A stretch of 64,000 nt of DNA from the NCBI GenBank assembly GCA_012728835.1, contig JAAYEJ010000043.1:62001-126000 (forward strand). Direction: 5' to 3'. The notes beneath the pieces were generated by a model. The model made no database searches and was not told where the DNA came from. It saw only the letters and a program-made list of their open reading frames with translations. Both the position numbers and the translations under genes were made by a program. Below, one piece after another: positions 34,188 to 42,424 of this stretch. The DNA is from Candidatus Brocadiaceae bacterium. GTDB lineage: Bacteria; Planctomycetota; Brocadiia; SM23-32. Position 1 is the stretch's first letter. Every line of letters starts with the position of its first letter.

Positions 34188-34472
34188 ATGGGCTGCGGAT
34201 GCATCATGTCCATCATCGCCATGGCGGTGCCCCGCGTGGCGATGGTGGCGATCCTGGTGCTGACGGACTGGTTTGCGAAGTCGTTCGACACCGTGCTGTG
34301 GCCGGTCCTGGGCTTCGTGTTCATGCCCTACACGACGCTCGCGTACATCGCGGCCATGGGCCGGGGCGGCGACCTGCGCGGCGGGTGGATGGCGCTCTTC
34401 ATCGTCGCCATCCTGGTCGACGCCGGCCAGTGGAGCGGCGGGCGCTTCCTCTCCCGCCGCCGCCGGAAGTAG
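34188..34472 (+). CDS. small hydrophobic membrane protein
   Basis: A 94-residue protein with three hydrophobic segments: about residues 5-28 (SIIAMAVPRVAMVAILVL), 36-57 (VLWPVLGFVFMPYTTLAYIA) and 66-81 (GWMALFIVAILVDAG), ending in a strongly basic tail RRRRK. The PRV and LGFVFMPYTTLAY segments look conserved in small uncharacterised bacterial membrane proteins I recall. The Cys-containing start MGCGCI is unusual. No good Shine-Dalgarno was found, so the start could be the Met at residue 7. It converges with the polyferredoxin gene, 24 bp apart. Function unknown. Confidence 0.6.
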   Translation: MGCGCIMSIIAMAVPRVAMVAILVLTDWFAKSFDTVLWPVLGFVFMPYTTLAYIAAMGRGGDLRGGWMALFIVAILVDAGQWSGGRFLSRRRRK

Positions 34473-34496
34473 CCGGGCGGCCCTCCGCCCACCTTC

Positions 34497-36023
34497 TCAT
34501 CCCCCACCCGGCGCGGCGAGTTCGCGCCACCCGGCCGTGACACGCACCGCAGCCGGACCCGGCAGGGGGCAGGCGGCCTCGCACCGGCCGCAGCCCGTGC
34601 ACAGCTCGGCCCGCACGAAGGGCAGAAGCAACTCCTCGCCGCCGACCCGCACGCGCCGGAAACCGATGGCCTTCCCGGGCACCGGGCAGACCGACTCGCA
34701 GACTCCACAGTTGTGCCCGTCGGCCGTGAAGCCCGGCTCCTCTCGCCTCCCGTAGGCGCGCCAGGGGATGCAGCGCGTGCGGTCCACGGCGGCCAGGCCC
34801 GCGGCCGTCGCATGCTTGCGGGCCGGCGTGAACGCCGGGATGGCGCCGGTCGGGCAGGCGCGTCCGCACAGATCGCAGTCATACTCGCAGTACCCGGGCC
34901 GGAACCGGAGCCTGGGCGTCCAGAGCGACTCGACGCCCGCCTCCAACCCGGCCGGCTGGATGACCTGCGTCGGGCAGACGCGCATGCACTGCCCGCAGCG
35001 CACGCAGAGCCCCAGGAAGGCCTCCGGATCGCGCCCGACCAGCGGGGGGCGGATCAGCGGGTCGCCCTTTGCGTGCGCCCACTCCGGGCGGATGCGCATC
35101 AGCGGGTAGGTCACCGCACCCGCCAGGGCCGCCGTCAGTGCACCGCGCCGCGTCAGGTCCACCTCGGGGGGGCGCGCCTCGTGCGCGCCCCGAAGGAACC
35201 GGATCGCGTCCGTCGGGCAGACGGGCTGGCACTGCAGGCAGAGCACGCATTCGTCGTGAAGCGTGCGCCGTCCGTCGGGCGAGATGCAGCCCATCGGGCA
35301 GGCGGCCGCGCAACACCCGCATTCGGTGCACGCCTCGCTGACGGAGCGTCGCGCCGGCGCCGCCCGGGCCGCCAGGGCGTGCATCGCGCCCAGCGGACAG
35401 AGGTAGCGGCACCAGAAGCGCCGCCGGATGAGCCCCAGCCCCAGGACGGTCAGCAGCAGGAGACACGTGGCCGCATGGAGCCGCACGACCGGCTCGGGGG
35501 CCGCCCCCGCCGCCCTCCGCACGCCGGCGTGCACGCCGAGGATGAAGCCCCGCGAAGCGATGCTCAGCGGATCGAACAGAGCGAACCAGGTCAGCCCGGC
35601 GAACGCCGCCGTCAGCGCGGCCGCCAGCAGGTAGTACTTGAACCGCCGGCCGCGCACGTGCTCGAAGTCGGCGTCGTCCGGCCGATCGGCCGCGCGCGGG
35701 CCACGGCCCTTCAGCCGGCCGATGACGGCGTCGGCGGCGTCCAGCGCCGCACCCAGCGGGCACACCCAGCCGCAGAACCATCGTCCCACCAGCAGCGCGG
35801 CCGCCAGCAGGAGGAGTCCGGGCCAGAACGCCGTCAGAACGCGCCACGCGGCGACCGACGCGCCGATGCCGTCGTACGCGCTCAGGCGCATCGGCCAGTC
35901 CGCCCGCCGGTCGGCGGCCGCCAGCGCCGGTGCCCCCACCAGGAGGGCCAGGAAGGCAAGGAACGCCAGGACCTGCACAGTGCGCCGGACCCGGCACGGC
36001 CATCGGGGGCTCTGCGTTGCCAC
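34497..36023 (-). CDS. NapH/NosR-like membrane polyferredoxin with six 4Fe-4S motifs
   Basis: A 508-residue protein. An N-terminal membrane part has about five helices with two NapH-type motifs, FCGWVCPLG and WCRYLCPLG. Soluble ferredoxin modules follow: CTECGCCAAACP, CVLCLQCQPVCP, CVRCGQCMRVCP, CEYDCDLCGRACP, CGVCESVCP and CTGCGRCEAACP, so up to six clusters. Between the second and third modules lies LTRRGALTAALAGAVTYP, a twin-Arg-like hydrophobic stretch that could be a further membrane helix. Such proteins pass electrons between quinol or flavin donors and periplasmic or soluble reductases. The GTG at 36023 is preferred because GAGG lies nine nt upstream and the promoter ends at 36076. It follows lpxB. 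Confidence 0.85.
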   Translation of the reverse strand: MATQSPRWPCRVRRTVQVLAFLAFLALLVGAPALAAADRRADWPMRLSAYDGIGASVAAWRVLTAFWPGLLLLAAALLVGRWFCGWVCPLGAALDAADAVIGRLKGRGPRAADRPDDADFEHVRGRRFKYYLLAAALTAAFAGLTWFALFDPLSIASRGFILGVHAGVRRAAGAAPEPVVRLHAATCLLLLTVLGLGLIRRRFWCRYLCPLGAMHALAARAAPARRSVSEACTECGCCAAACPMGCISPDGRRTLHDECVLCLQCQPVCPTDAIRFLRGAHEARPPEVDLTRRGALTAALAGAVTYPLMRIRPEWAHAKGDPLIRPPLVGRDPEAFLGLCVRCGQCMRVCPTQVIQPAGLEAGVESLWTPRLRFRPGYCEYDCDLCGRACPTGAIPAFTPARKHATAAGLAAVDRTRCIPWRAYGRREEPGFTADGHNCGVCESVCPVPGKAIGFRRVRVGGEELLLPFVRAELCTGCGRCEAACPLPGPAAVRVTAGWRELAAPGGG

Positions 36024-36075
36024 AGGTTGCGTCCTCTGGTTGAGCGCTGTTGCCGTTGCGTCACGCGTTCCTCTG

Positions 36076-36104
36076 AGCGTAGTGCACGGCCGCCGGCGCG
36101 TCAA
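36076..36104 (-). promoter_or_regulatory. predicted promoter of the polyferredoxin gene
   Basis: Minus strand: TTGACG (36104-36099), 17 bp, TACGCT (36081-36076). Leader of about 46 nt to the GTG at 36023. A TTG at 36104 that opens the longest frame falls inside the -35 hexamer and is therefore unlikely as a start. Confidence 0.55.
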
Positions 36105-36122
36105 CCGGCACGCGGCGTATGC

Positions 36123-37253
36123 TCACAGCAGCGAGAGCGCCGTCTCGGCCGCCCGGACCGACGCGCCGGGCACGGCAAAGCCGCTCAGCGCCTCCGCCAT
36201 TCCGCGCCGGCACGCCTCGTATGCCTCGGCATCCTGCAGCAGGCGCAGCCCCTGCCGCGCAAGCCAGTCGGGCTCGTCGCGCCGCATCACCTTCTCGGCG
36301 CAGACCTCCCGCCCGGCCAGCGTGTTCACCAGCGTCACCCAGGGCGAGCTGGCGATCCCGTAGGCGATGAAGAGCAGGAACGGCGTGCATCGGTAGAAGA
36401 CGACCATCGGTGTGCCCTGACTGGCGATCTCCAGGGTGATCGTGCCGGACTTGGTCAGGCAGATGCGGGCGGCCCGCGCCAGTTCCAGCGGTGTAACGTC
36501 GTCCACGAGCACGATCAGACGTTCGTCGCGGATCAGGGCCGCCGCCATCGCGCGCAGCGCAGGCGGACAGCGCAGGACGAAGGCCGCGTCCGGCACGGCC
36601 GTCCGGATCATGCGGCAGGCGGCCTCGAGCATGGGCATGTGCGCGCGCACCTCCTGGAGCCGGCTGCCGGGGAACAGGCCCACCAGTTGGGCGCCGAATC
36701 GTGCACGCAGGCGCTCGACGGCCGCCGGCGAGGGCGGGTTCTCCGCGATCTCGTCGAACAGCGGATGGCCGATGAACCTCGCGGGGACCCCGTAGCGTTC
36801 GTACAACGGCGGCTCGAACGGGTAGATCAGCCCGGCCAGCGTGACCCACCTGCGCAGCTTCTTCAGCCGGTAGGCCGCGTGAGCCCACACCTGGGGCGGG
36901 ATGTAGTAGAAGACGGGCAGGCCCCGTCGCGTCCCCTCGCGGCTCAGATACAGGTTGAACCCACCGAAGTCCATCGGCAGCACCAGGTCCACGCCTTCCC
37001 GATCGATGTAGTCGCAGCAGGTCATCAGCCGGCGGTGGTGGCGGTTCAGTCGGGCCACGTTGTGCATCCACATGGCGCTGCCGCGCTCCCAGTCGGCCGA
37101 GAGTTCGTGAAGGCCTTCCTCGGCCATGCGCGTCATGCCCAGCCCCACGAACCGGACGTCGGGCTCCAGGCGGCGCATCGCACGCATGAGCCGGGCGGCG
37201 TGCAGATCGCCCGAAACGTCGCCGACGCCAAGAAGAACGCTCAGAGGTGCCAT
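36123..37253 (-). CDS. lpxB: lipid-A-disaccharide synthase
   Basis: A 376-residue GT19 enzyme, usual LpxB length. It condenses UDP-2,3-diacylglucosamine with lipid X to make the lipid A disaccharide at the inner membrane. The N-terminus has VLLGVGDVSGDLHAARLM, the AGExSGD-type motif in altered form; later VFYYIPPQVWAH, GLFPGSRLQEVRAH and LTKSGTITLEIASQGTPMVV, all typical LpxB blocks. The ATG at 37253 fits the family start; longer frames to 37868 or 37965 run across the promoter. It is the clearest marker of an LPS-bearing outer membrane. No other lpx gene is adjacent. Confidence 0.93.
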   Translation of the reverse strand: MAPLSVLLGVGDVSGDLHAARLMRAMRRLEPDVRFVGLGMTRMAEEGLHELSADWERGSAMWMHNVARLNRHHRRLMTCCDYIDREGVDLVLPMDFGGFNLYLSREGTRRGLPVFYYIPPQVWAHAAYRLKKLRRWVTLAGLIYPFEPPLYERYGVPARFIGHPLFDEIAENPPSPAAVERLRARFGAQLVGLFPGSRLQEVRAHMPMLEAACRMIRTAVPDAAFVLRCPPALRAMAAALIRDERLIVLVDDVTPLELARAARICLTKSGTITLEIASQGTPMVVFYRCTPFLLFIAYGIASSPWVTLVNTLAGREVCAEKVMRRDEPDWLARQGLRLLQDAEAYEACRRGMAEALSGFAVPGASVRAAETALSLL

Positions 37254-37294
37254 GTGGCGGCCTGCCCTTGCTCGCGGTCGGTGCGGAGGACACC

Positions 37295-37323
37295 ATACTA
37301 CGCCATGCCCCGCCCGCATCCAA
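37295..37323 (-). promoter_or_regulatory. predicted promoter of lpxB
   Basis: Minus strand: TTGGAT (37323-37318), 17 bp, TAGTAT (37300-37295); start near 37288, leader about 35 nt. Confidence 0.55.
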
Positions 37324-37380
37324 GGCGCCGTTGCGGCCTGAGGGGGATGTCCGCACACGGCCGCCTCCGGCGTTCCGGGA

Positions 37381-37409
37381 TTGAGGCCCGAGCGGGAAAG
37401 CGCTATGAT
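37381..37409 (+). promoter_or_regulatory. predicted promoter of the exported HEAT-like gene
   Basis: Plus strand: TTGAGG (37381-37386), 17 bp, TATGAT (37404-37409). Leader about 143 nt to the ATG at 37559. The 305-bp divergent spacer 37254-37558 holds this promoter and that of lpxB, and no further gene was seen. Confidence 0.55.
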
Positions 37410-37558
37410 GCTTCGGCAGAGGGTGTGTGGACGCGTGCCCACCGGTGACGGCCGCGCCGCTGCCTCGCGCCGCAGGCCGCCTCGGACCGCGAGAGGCGGC
37501 GTCCTGAGCCGAGGAACCGTGCCGAGACCCGTCCGACGGGCGGGATGGGAGCAGAACG

Positions 37559-38881
37559 ATGAGAACCATGGCGGTTCGATGGACCGTCGTCTGCCTGATC
37601 GGCGGGCTGCTGGCGGTGGGGACGGCCGCCCAGGAGCAGGCGGGCGTGGGCACGCTGCTGCGCATCGCCGTCTCGCCGAACGACGCCGGCCCGTTCGGGT
37701 GGGTCCGGCGGCGCGTGGCCATCCAGCAGCTCGCCATGGCGGCCGAGGGCGAGGCCCTGGAATACGCAATGCTGCTCCCCCTGCTCGACACCGGTGACAT
37801 GCGCCTGCTGAGGCAGGACGTCGGAGAGTGGCCGTGGGAGGTCGCCCGTGTGCTCGCCCCGCGCGCACCGGGCGCCGACGTGCTGCTCCTTGCGCGGCTG
37901 GAGAGCCTCCGGCACCGGCAAGACGAACGCCTGTGCGTCACGGCGCTGGCGGGGGCGCTGGCCATGGCCCGGCACCCCGACCCTCAGGTGACCGCCTCCC
38001 TCGCGTCGATGGCAGACTACCGCCTGCCGGGCACGCGCGAGCGCCTGGTGCTTGCCCTGGCGCTGGCCGCCCGGGGCGACACGACGCGGGACTGGCGGGC
38101 GGAGGCCGCCGACGCCATGGCGGACGGCGAGGTGACCGACGACGCCATCCTGGAGATGCTGTGTCATGCCGCGCCGCAGCTCGGGACCAGCGGCGTGCTG
38201 TCGGACGCACTATGGGCGCGGATCGAGCGCGCGCCCGATCGGGGGCCGGACGCCCTGACGGTCTGCGCGTTCGCGGCGCTGGCGCCGCGGCCCGTTCATC
38301 CGGACCGCGTGTCCCGGCTGCGCGAGGCCGTCCGGGAGAGCGCGAACTACGAAACGGCTGTTTCGCAGGGCGCCGCCTTGCTGGCGGCCCGCACGATGCT
38401 GGCCGACGAGCCCGAAGCGCTCGCTGCGGCCCTGGGCTTGCTGGCGTTCTCCGGGGGCCACACGGACGACCGGGTGCTGGACCTGACGGCCGACGTGATG
38501 GTGGGCGGAGACGATTGGGCGCAGGAGTTCGGCCTGGCCCTGGACTCCGGCTCGTGGCGCGTGCGCATCGGTGCGCTCCGCCTGCTCTGCCGCATGGGGC
38601 CGCGCGCCCGTGCACTGCGGCCGCACGTCGAGGCGCTGGAGGCGGACGAGGACCCCGCCGTGGCGGCGTGGGCCAGGGCGACGCGGGTCGTGGTGACGGG
38701 GCTGGGTCCGTTCGGGGAGTGGCCGTCGCTCGCGCCCGGTGGGCTCCGGCGTCTCATGCTGCGCGCGGAGGACCTGACGGTTGCCCGGTGGATGGGTACG
38801 CCGAGCGAACGCCTGGATGATGCGTTCTACAGAGCGCGCGCCGCGGCGGCCGGCCTGACGCCGACGTGGACCGAGCCGTGA
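37559..38881 (+). CDS. exported protein of unknown function, HEAT-repeat-like
   Basis: A 440-residue protein with a Sec signal peptide: MRTMAVRWTVVCLIGGLLAVGTAA, given in parts as VVCLIGGLLAVGTAA, cleaved near residue 24. The mature part is Ala/Leu/Arg/Asp-rich and predicted helical, with repeating segments such as DPQVTASLASMADYRLPG and PAVAAWARATRV that suggest HEAT-like solenoid repeats. No catalytic motif is visible. Its general composition and length resemble the exported protein at 4410-5492, so the two may be distant relatives. It converges with the lipase-like gene, 13 bp apart. Function unknown. Confidence 0.6.
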   Translation: MRTMAVRWTVVCLIGGLLAVGTAAQEQAGVGTLLRIAVSPNDAGPFGWVRRRVAIQQLAMAAEGEALEYAMLLPLLDTGDMRLLRQDVGEWPWEVARVLAPRAPGADVLLLARLESLRHRQDERLCVTALAGALAMARHPDPQVTASLASMADYRLPGTRERLVLALALAARGDTTRDWRAEAADAMADGEVTDDAILEMLCHAAPQLGTSGVLSDALWARIERAPDRGPDALTVCAFAALAPRPVHPDRVSRLREAVRESANYETAVSQGAALLAARTMLADEPEALAAALGLLAFSGGHTDDRVLDLTADVMVGGDDWAQEFGLALDSGSWRVRIGALRLLCRMGPRARALRPHVEALEADEDPAVAAWARATRVVVTGLGPFGEWPSLAPGGLRRLMLRAEDLTVARWMGTPSERLDDAFYRARAAAAGLTPTWTEP

Positions 38882-38894
38882 CGGACGGCGGCCG

Positions 38895-39719
38895 TCAGGC
38901 AGGGCGGGTGAGGTCGGCCGCGACCTCGAGGTAGAATGCCTCGATGCGGCGGCGGAAGGCGTCCAGCGCGTGCTCCGAGCCCGCGTCGCGCAAGTTCCAC
39001 CAGCCGATCTCGTTGCGGTGGTCGGCCTCGATGGTGCGGACAAAGTACTCGTCCCGCCATCGGGCGGACTGGACGGAGACCAGCCCGTCGTTGGGGCCCT
39101 CCTCCCGCTCGATGATGCGCCAGGGGATGCGCAGCCAGAGGGCCACCCGGTCCTCGGTCTGGGCACCGGCATAGGTGCGGAACCGTACGCCGCCGGCACG
39201 CTCGGCCGAGTCGGACTCGGCGTTGAAGGCCGCGCACCGCGCGCGCGTCAGGTCGCGGAAGCCGTTCAGGTCCAGGCCCCAGCGGACGGCCAGGTCGACG
39301 GCGCCGTCGAGCCGCCTCAGAGCCCAGTCGGCGAAGCACGTGCCCCAGTGCGGCGTGCCGACCGTCGCGAGGCCCGCCACGCGGTCGTACATGCCGAAGC
39401 GGAACATCATGTGGCGCGCGTCCAGCCCGCCCATGCTGTGGGCGATGATGTAGACGCGCGGGGCCAGTGTGAAGTCGCGGGTGATGCGCAGCAGTTCGTC
39501 GCGCAACTCGGCCGCGCGCCGCTCAAGCGCGCCCGCCCAACTCACGTGCGAGTGGTGCACGTCGTAGCCGTGCCCGGTGAGCGTGCTGCGTATCCGGCGG
39601 AAGTAGTGCAAGCGGTCGTCGGCCGCATCGTCCAACTGGAAGACGACGTCCGTCAGCTCGTCGAACCGGCAGATGCCGTGTGCGAGCACGATGGGATACG
39701 GGGCGGCGTCCATGGTCAT
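38895..39719 (-). CDS. lipase-like alpha/beta hydrolase
   Basis: A 274-residue hydrolase similar in outline to bacterial triacylglycerol lipases. It begins with the beta strand PIVLAHGICRFDEL (oxyanion HG), the nucleophile elbow AHSMGGLDAR, the lipase-type VGTPHWGTCFADWAL, Asp in GPNDGLVSVQSA and His in EADHRNEIGWW. No signal peptide is seen, in contrast to secreted lipases, so it may act inside the cell on acylated metabolites. Two ATGs at 39719 and 39713 are possible. The gene lies 37 bp after the unassigned gene at 39757 and may be co-transcribed. Confidence 0.83.
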   Translation of the reverse strand: MTMDAAPYPIVLAHGICRFDELTDVVFQLDDAADDRLHYFRRIRSTLTGHGYDVHHSHVSWAGALERRAAELRDELLRITRDFTLAPRVYIIAHSMGGLDARHMMFRFGMYDRVAGLATVGTPHWGTCFADWALRRLDGAVDLAVRWGLDLNGFRDLTRARCAAFNAESDSAERAGGVRFRTYAGAQTEDRVALWLRIPWRIIEREEGPNDGLVSVQSARWRDEYFVRTIEADHRNEIGWWNLRDAGSEHALDAFRRRIEAFYLEVAADLTRPA

Positions 39720-39756
39720 CCCCCCCGCGGGCTTCTCCGAGGGCCAACGGCGTCGC

Positions 39757-40521
39757 TCAGGGCGTCAGAAACGGCGGCTCGCCCCGGATGTCTTCGATGG
39801 CGCCGACGGCCCGGTCCACCTCCGAGGGAGCGCCCCAGACGGCCAGCCGGATGCCGCCTTCGGCGCCGGCGATGCCGCCGGCCGCGATCGGGGCGGCGCG
39901 GGCGCCACTGAGAAGGTCGACGGCCTCGATCTCCGTGAATATCTCGCCCGTCAGCGGCCAGAGCATGGGACCGTCGCCGTCGAGGCCGACGTCGGCCATG
40001 TCCTGGTAGAGGGCCGTCAGGTCGCCCGGGATGCTCTTCTCCAGGCCGACCGGGATGATCAGGTGGATGCGGCGGGCGACGATCGTGCCCAGGGTGGCGC
40101 CCATGGTGCCGCCCGTGGGATGGCCCACCAGGACGGCAGCCTGGCCCAGGTCGTAGTTGAGCGCGTTGGCGCCCTTGATGAAGACGTCGCCGGGGCCCAT
40201 GTCCGCGACCGCGTCGACGGCCTTGACGCCGTGCTGGGGCTCGCCGCAGCGCAGGACGAGGTCGGGGATGTCCGCGCTGGTCCGGGCCCATTCCGCGCCG
40301 TGCGAGGGTCTGGTCGTGCCCATGCAGTAGTGCGGCTTGTCGATCCCGGTCTGCGCGAGTTCCTCGTAGACGTAGCCGTTCGTCGAGCCCTTCGCAACGA
40401 CGACGGTGCCCTGGGCGAGCGCCCTCATCACGGCCGGATGGCGCTTGAGCGCGCGCGCGATGAGCCGTTTCGATTCGGAGACGGTCAGGACGAAGCTGCG
40501 CTGGCGGACGGATGCGGGCAT
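39757..40521 (-). CDS. conserved protein of unknown function
   Basis: A 254-residue soluble protein that I do not recognise. It has Gly-rich conserved-looking loops: VVVAKGSTNGYVYEEL (residues 40-55), GPGDVFIKGANALNYDLGQ (108-126), VGHPTGGTMGATLGTIVARR and a C-terminal IAAGGIAGAEGGIRLAVWG. The pattern of alternating strands and Gly-rich turns suggests an alpha/beta nucleotide- or CoA-binding fold, but no known motif fits. A strong ribosome site AAGGAGG precedes the ATG at 40521. It lies between a sugar isomerase-like gene (47 bp upstream) and a lipase-like gene. No function is claimed. Confidence 0.6.
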   Translation of the reverse strand: MPASVRQRSFVLTVSESKRLIARALKRHPAVMRALAQGTVVVAKGSTNGYVYEELAQTGIDKPHYCMGTTRPSHGAEWARTSADIPDLVLRCGEPQHGVKAVDAVADMGPGDVFIKGANALNYDLGQAAVLVGHPTGGTMGATLGTIVARRIHLIIPVGLEKSIPGDLTALYQDMADVGLDGDGPMLWPLTGEIFTEIEAVDLLSGARAAPIAAGGIAGAEGGIRLAVWGAPSEVDRAVGAIEDIRGEPPFLTP

Positions 40522-40568
40522 GGGAGTCCTCCTTGCCGATGGTCTTGCACGGGGTGTTGTGTTTCCAG

Positions 40569-41402
40569 TCAGTCGGGCCAGACGCCGTCAAGTGCCTCCT
40601 TGGTGGCGCGAACCGCGTCCTCGGCGGGCATCCCGGCCAGGCGACTGCAGAACGGCTCGACGATGACCGGGCCCGTGTAGCCGATCCGCTTCAGGTTCGC
40701 CAGGAAGCGTGCGCAGTCGAACGCGCCGCCCGCGTTGGGCAGCTCGCGAACGCCGTCGAGCTGCTCCTCGGCCGGCACGCCGCCGATGCCGTCGTTGACG
40801 TGTACGTTGACGATCTGCGGGTCCGAGAGCGCCAGCACGTCGTCCATCCGGCCGCCGCTGGTAAACAGGTGGAAGGCGTCCAGCAGCAGGCCGACGTTCC
40901 CGGTGGGCACGGCGCGGCACAGCGTGAGCATCTGGTCCATCGTGTGGATGAACTCGTACTTCTTGCCCGCGCGCAGGGTGGCCGGGCCGACGAACTCCAG
41001 GCCGAGCCGCCCCCCGTGGGCGTCCAGCACCGCCGCAATCTCGCGCACACGGCTCAGAAGCAGGTCGAACAACTCCGCATAGGGCGACTCGTCGGAGGCG
41101 CAGGGCACCCACGTGGACGCGCGGAGCGCGCCGATGCGGCCGCAGCACTCGGCAACGGCCGGCAGGTCCTCGAGCTGCGCCCGGTACTCCGCCTCGGGCC
41201 CGAGCAGCTTGATCGGCAGGCCCCAAGGCCCGGCCTGCAGGCCGCGCTCCCGGAGCATCCGCACGACGGTCTCCGGCCCGGCGGACCGTGCGTAGCCCGG
41301 GTCGATCGCCACCCCGTCGAAGCCGAACCGAGCGGCCAGTTCGACGGATTCCTCGAAGCCGGCCTTGACCCGGATCGGGCCTGCGGCAAACACGCGAAAC
41401 AT
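40569..41402 (-). CDS. sugar phosphate isomerase/epimerase family TIM barrel (AP endonuclease 2 fold)
   Basis: A 277-residue protein. It has the xylose-isomerase-like TIM-barrel pattern: FGFDGVAIDPG near the N-terminus, RLGLEFVGP, VGLLLDAFHLFTSGG (Asp and His metal ligands), IVNVHVNDGIGGV and GYTGPVIVEPF with the final metal-binding Glu. Family members isomerise or epimerise sugars and inositols or cleave related substrates. No signal peptide. The ATG at 41402 has AAGGAG eight nt upstream. It lies 55 bp after ilvE and may be co-transcribed with the following unassigned gene. Substrate unknown. Confidence 0.85.
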   Translation of the reverse strand: MFRVFAAGPIRVKAGFEESVELAARFGFDGVAIDPGYARSAGPETVVRMLRERGLQAGPWGLPIKLLGPEAEYRAQLEDLPAVAECCGRIGALRASTWVPCASDESPYAELFDLLLSRVREIAAVLDAHGGRLGLEFVGPATLRAGKKYEFIHTMDQMLTLCRAVPTGNVGLLLDAFHLFTSGGRMDDVLALSDPQIVNVHVNDGIGGVPAEEQLDGVRELPNAGGAFDCARFLANLKRIGYTGPVIVEPFCSRLAGMPAEDAVRATKEALDGVWPD

Positions 41403-41457
41403 GGCGAGTCTCCTTGCAGCACGCGTTCGGGCGAAGGGCCCGGCGGGCGGCCGGCGG

Positions 41458-42324
41458 TCATTCGCCCCCGTTCCGGGTCAACTCGCGGAACATGCCCAGC
41501 AGCCTGCCCGTGATGGGGCCCGGCTTGCCGTCGCCGATCGACCGGCCGTCGATGCGCACGACGGGGATGATCTCGGCCGCCGTCCCGGTCAGGAAACACT
41601 CGTCCGCCACGAAGAGGTCGAACCGCGTCAGGATCGTCTCGCGGACCTCGATGCCCGCCTTCCGGGCCAGTTCGATCACGACTCCGCGCGTGATGCCGTC
41701 CAGCATGCCCGTGTGAAGCCCGGGCGTCAGAAGGGCGCCCTGGCGGACGATGAAGATGTTGTCGCCGGTGCATTCGGCCACGTAGCCTTCCTGGTTCAGC
41801 ATGATGGCTTCGCTCACGCCGGCCTGGAGGCCTTCGATCTTGGCCAGGATGTTGTTCAGGTAGTTCAGCGACTTGATGCGCGGGCTCAGGGCGTTCGGGT
41901 GATTGCGCAGCGTGGAGACGGTGACCACGTCGAGGCCCCGGCTGTAGAGTTCCGGCGGGTACAGCGTGATGCTGTCGGCGATGATGATGATCGAGGGGCG
42001 GGCGCACTTGTTGGGGTCCAGCCCCAGGTCGCCCACGCCGCGGGTCACGACCAGCCGGATGTAGGCGTCGGTCAGGCCGTTGACCTCCAGGGCCTCCCGC
42101 AGCTTGGCCGCCATCTCGTCCCTGGTCATCGGGATATCGAGGGCGATGGCCCGGGCAGACTCGTAGAGGCGGTCGACGTGGGCCCGGCAGCGGAATATGC
42201 GTCCGTTGTAGGCGCGGATGCCCTCGAAGACCCCGTCACCGTACAGCAGGCCGTGATCGAACACGGAGATGCGCGCCTTGTCCTTCTCGTAGAACTCCCC
42301 GTCAATGTAGATCTTGCGTCCCAC
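41458..42324 (-). CDS. ilvE: branched-chain amino acid aminotransferase
   Basis: A 288-residue fold-type IV PLP aminotransferase of normal IlvE length. It starts near KIYIDGEFYEKDKARISVFD, has HGLLYGDGVFEGIRAYNG, the PLP Lys in SPRIKSLNYLNNI, EGYVAECTGDNIFIV and the phosphate-binding TGTAAEIIPV. It catalyses the last step of valine, leucine and isoleucine synthesis. The longest frame begins with TTG at 42330, but a GTG at 42324 has GGGG seven nt upstream and is preferred. Its own promoter is predicted. D-amino acid transaminase is an alternative within the family, but the motif set suits IlvE. Confidence 0.92.
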   Translation of the reverse strand: MGRKIYIDGEFYEKDKARISVFDHGLLYGDGVFEGIRAYNGRIFRCRAHVDRLYESARAIALDIPMTRDEMAAKLREALEVNGLTDAYIRLVVTRGVGDLGLDPNKCARPSIIIIADSITLYPPELYSRGLDVVTVSTLRNHPNALSPRIKSLNYLNNILAKIEGLQAGVSEAIMLNQEGYVAECTGDNIFIVRQGALLTPGLHTGMLDGITRGVVIELARKAGIEVRETILTRFDLFVADECFLTGTAAEIIPVVRIDGRSIGDGKPGPITGRLLGMFRELTRNGGE

Positions 42325-42374
42325 GGGCAATCCCCTTCGGGTCTGTGGTTCTGCAGCGCGGTGCCAATGGAATC

Positions 42375-42403
42375 AAGGTAGCGGCTGGAGCCGCCCGACG
42401 CAA
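42375..42403 (-). promoter_or_regulatory. predicted promoter of ilvE
   Basis: Minus strand: TTGCGT (42403-42398), 17 bp, TACCTT (42380-42375); leader about 44 nt to the GTG at 42324. It lies between the lolD-like stop and ilvE. Confidence 0.45.
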
Positions 42404-42424
42404 CTGCCGGGCCGATCCGCCCGG

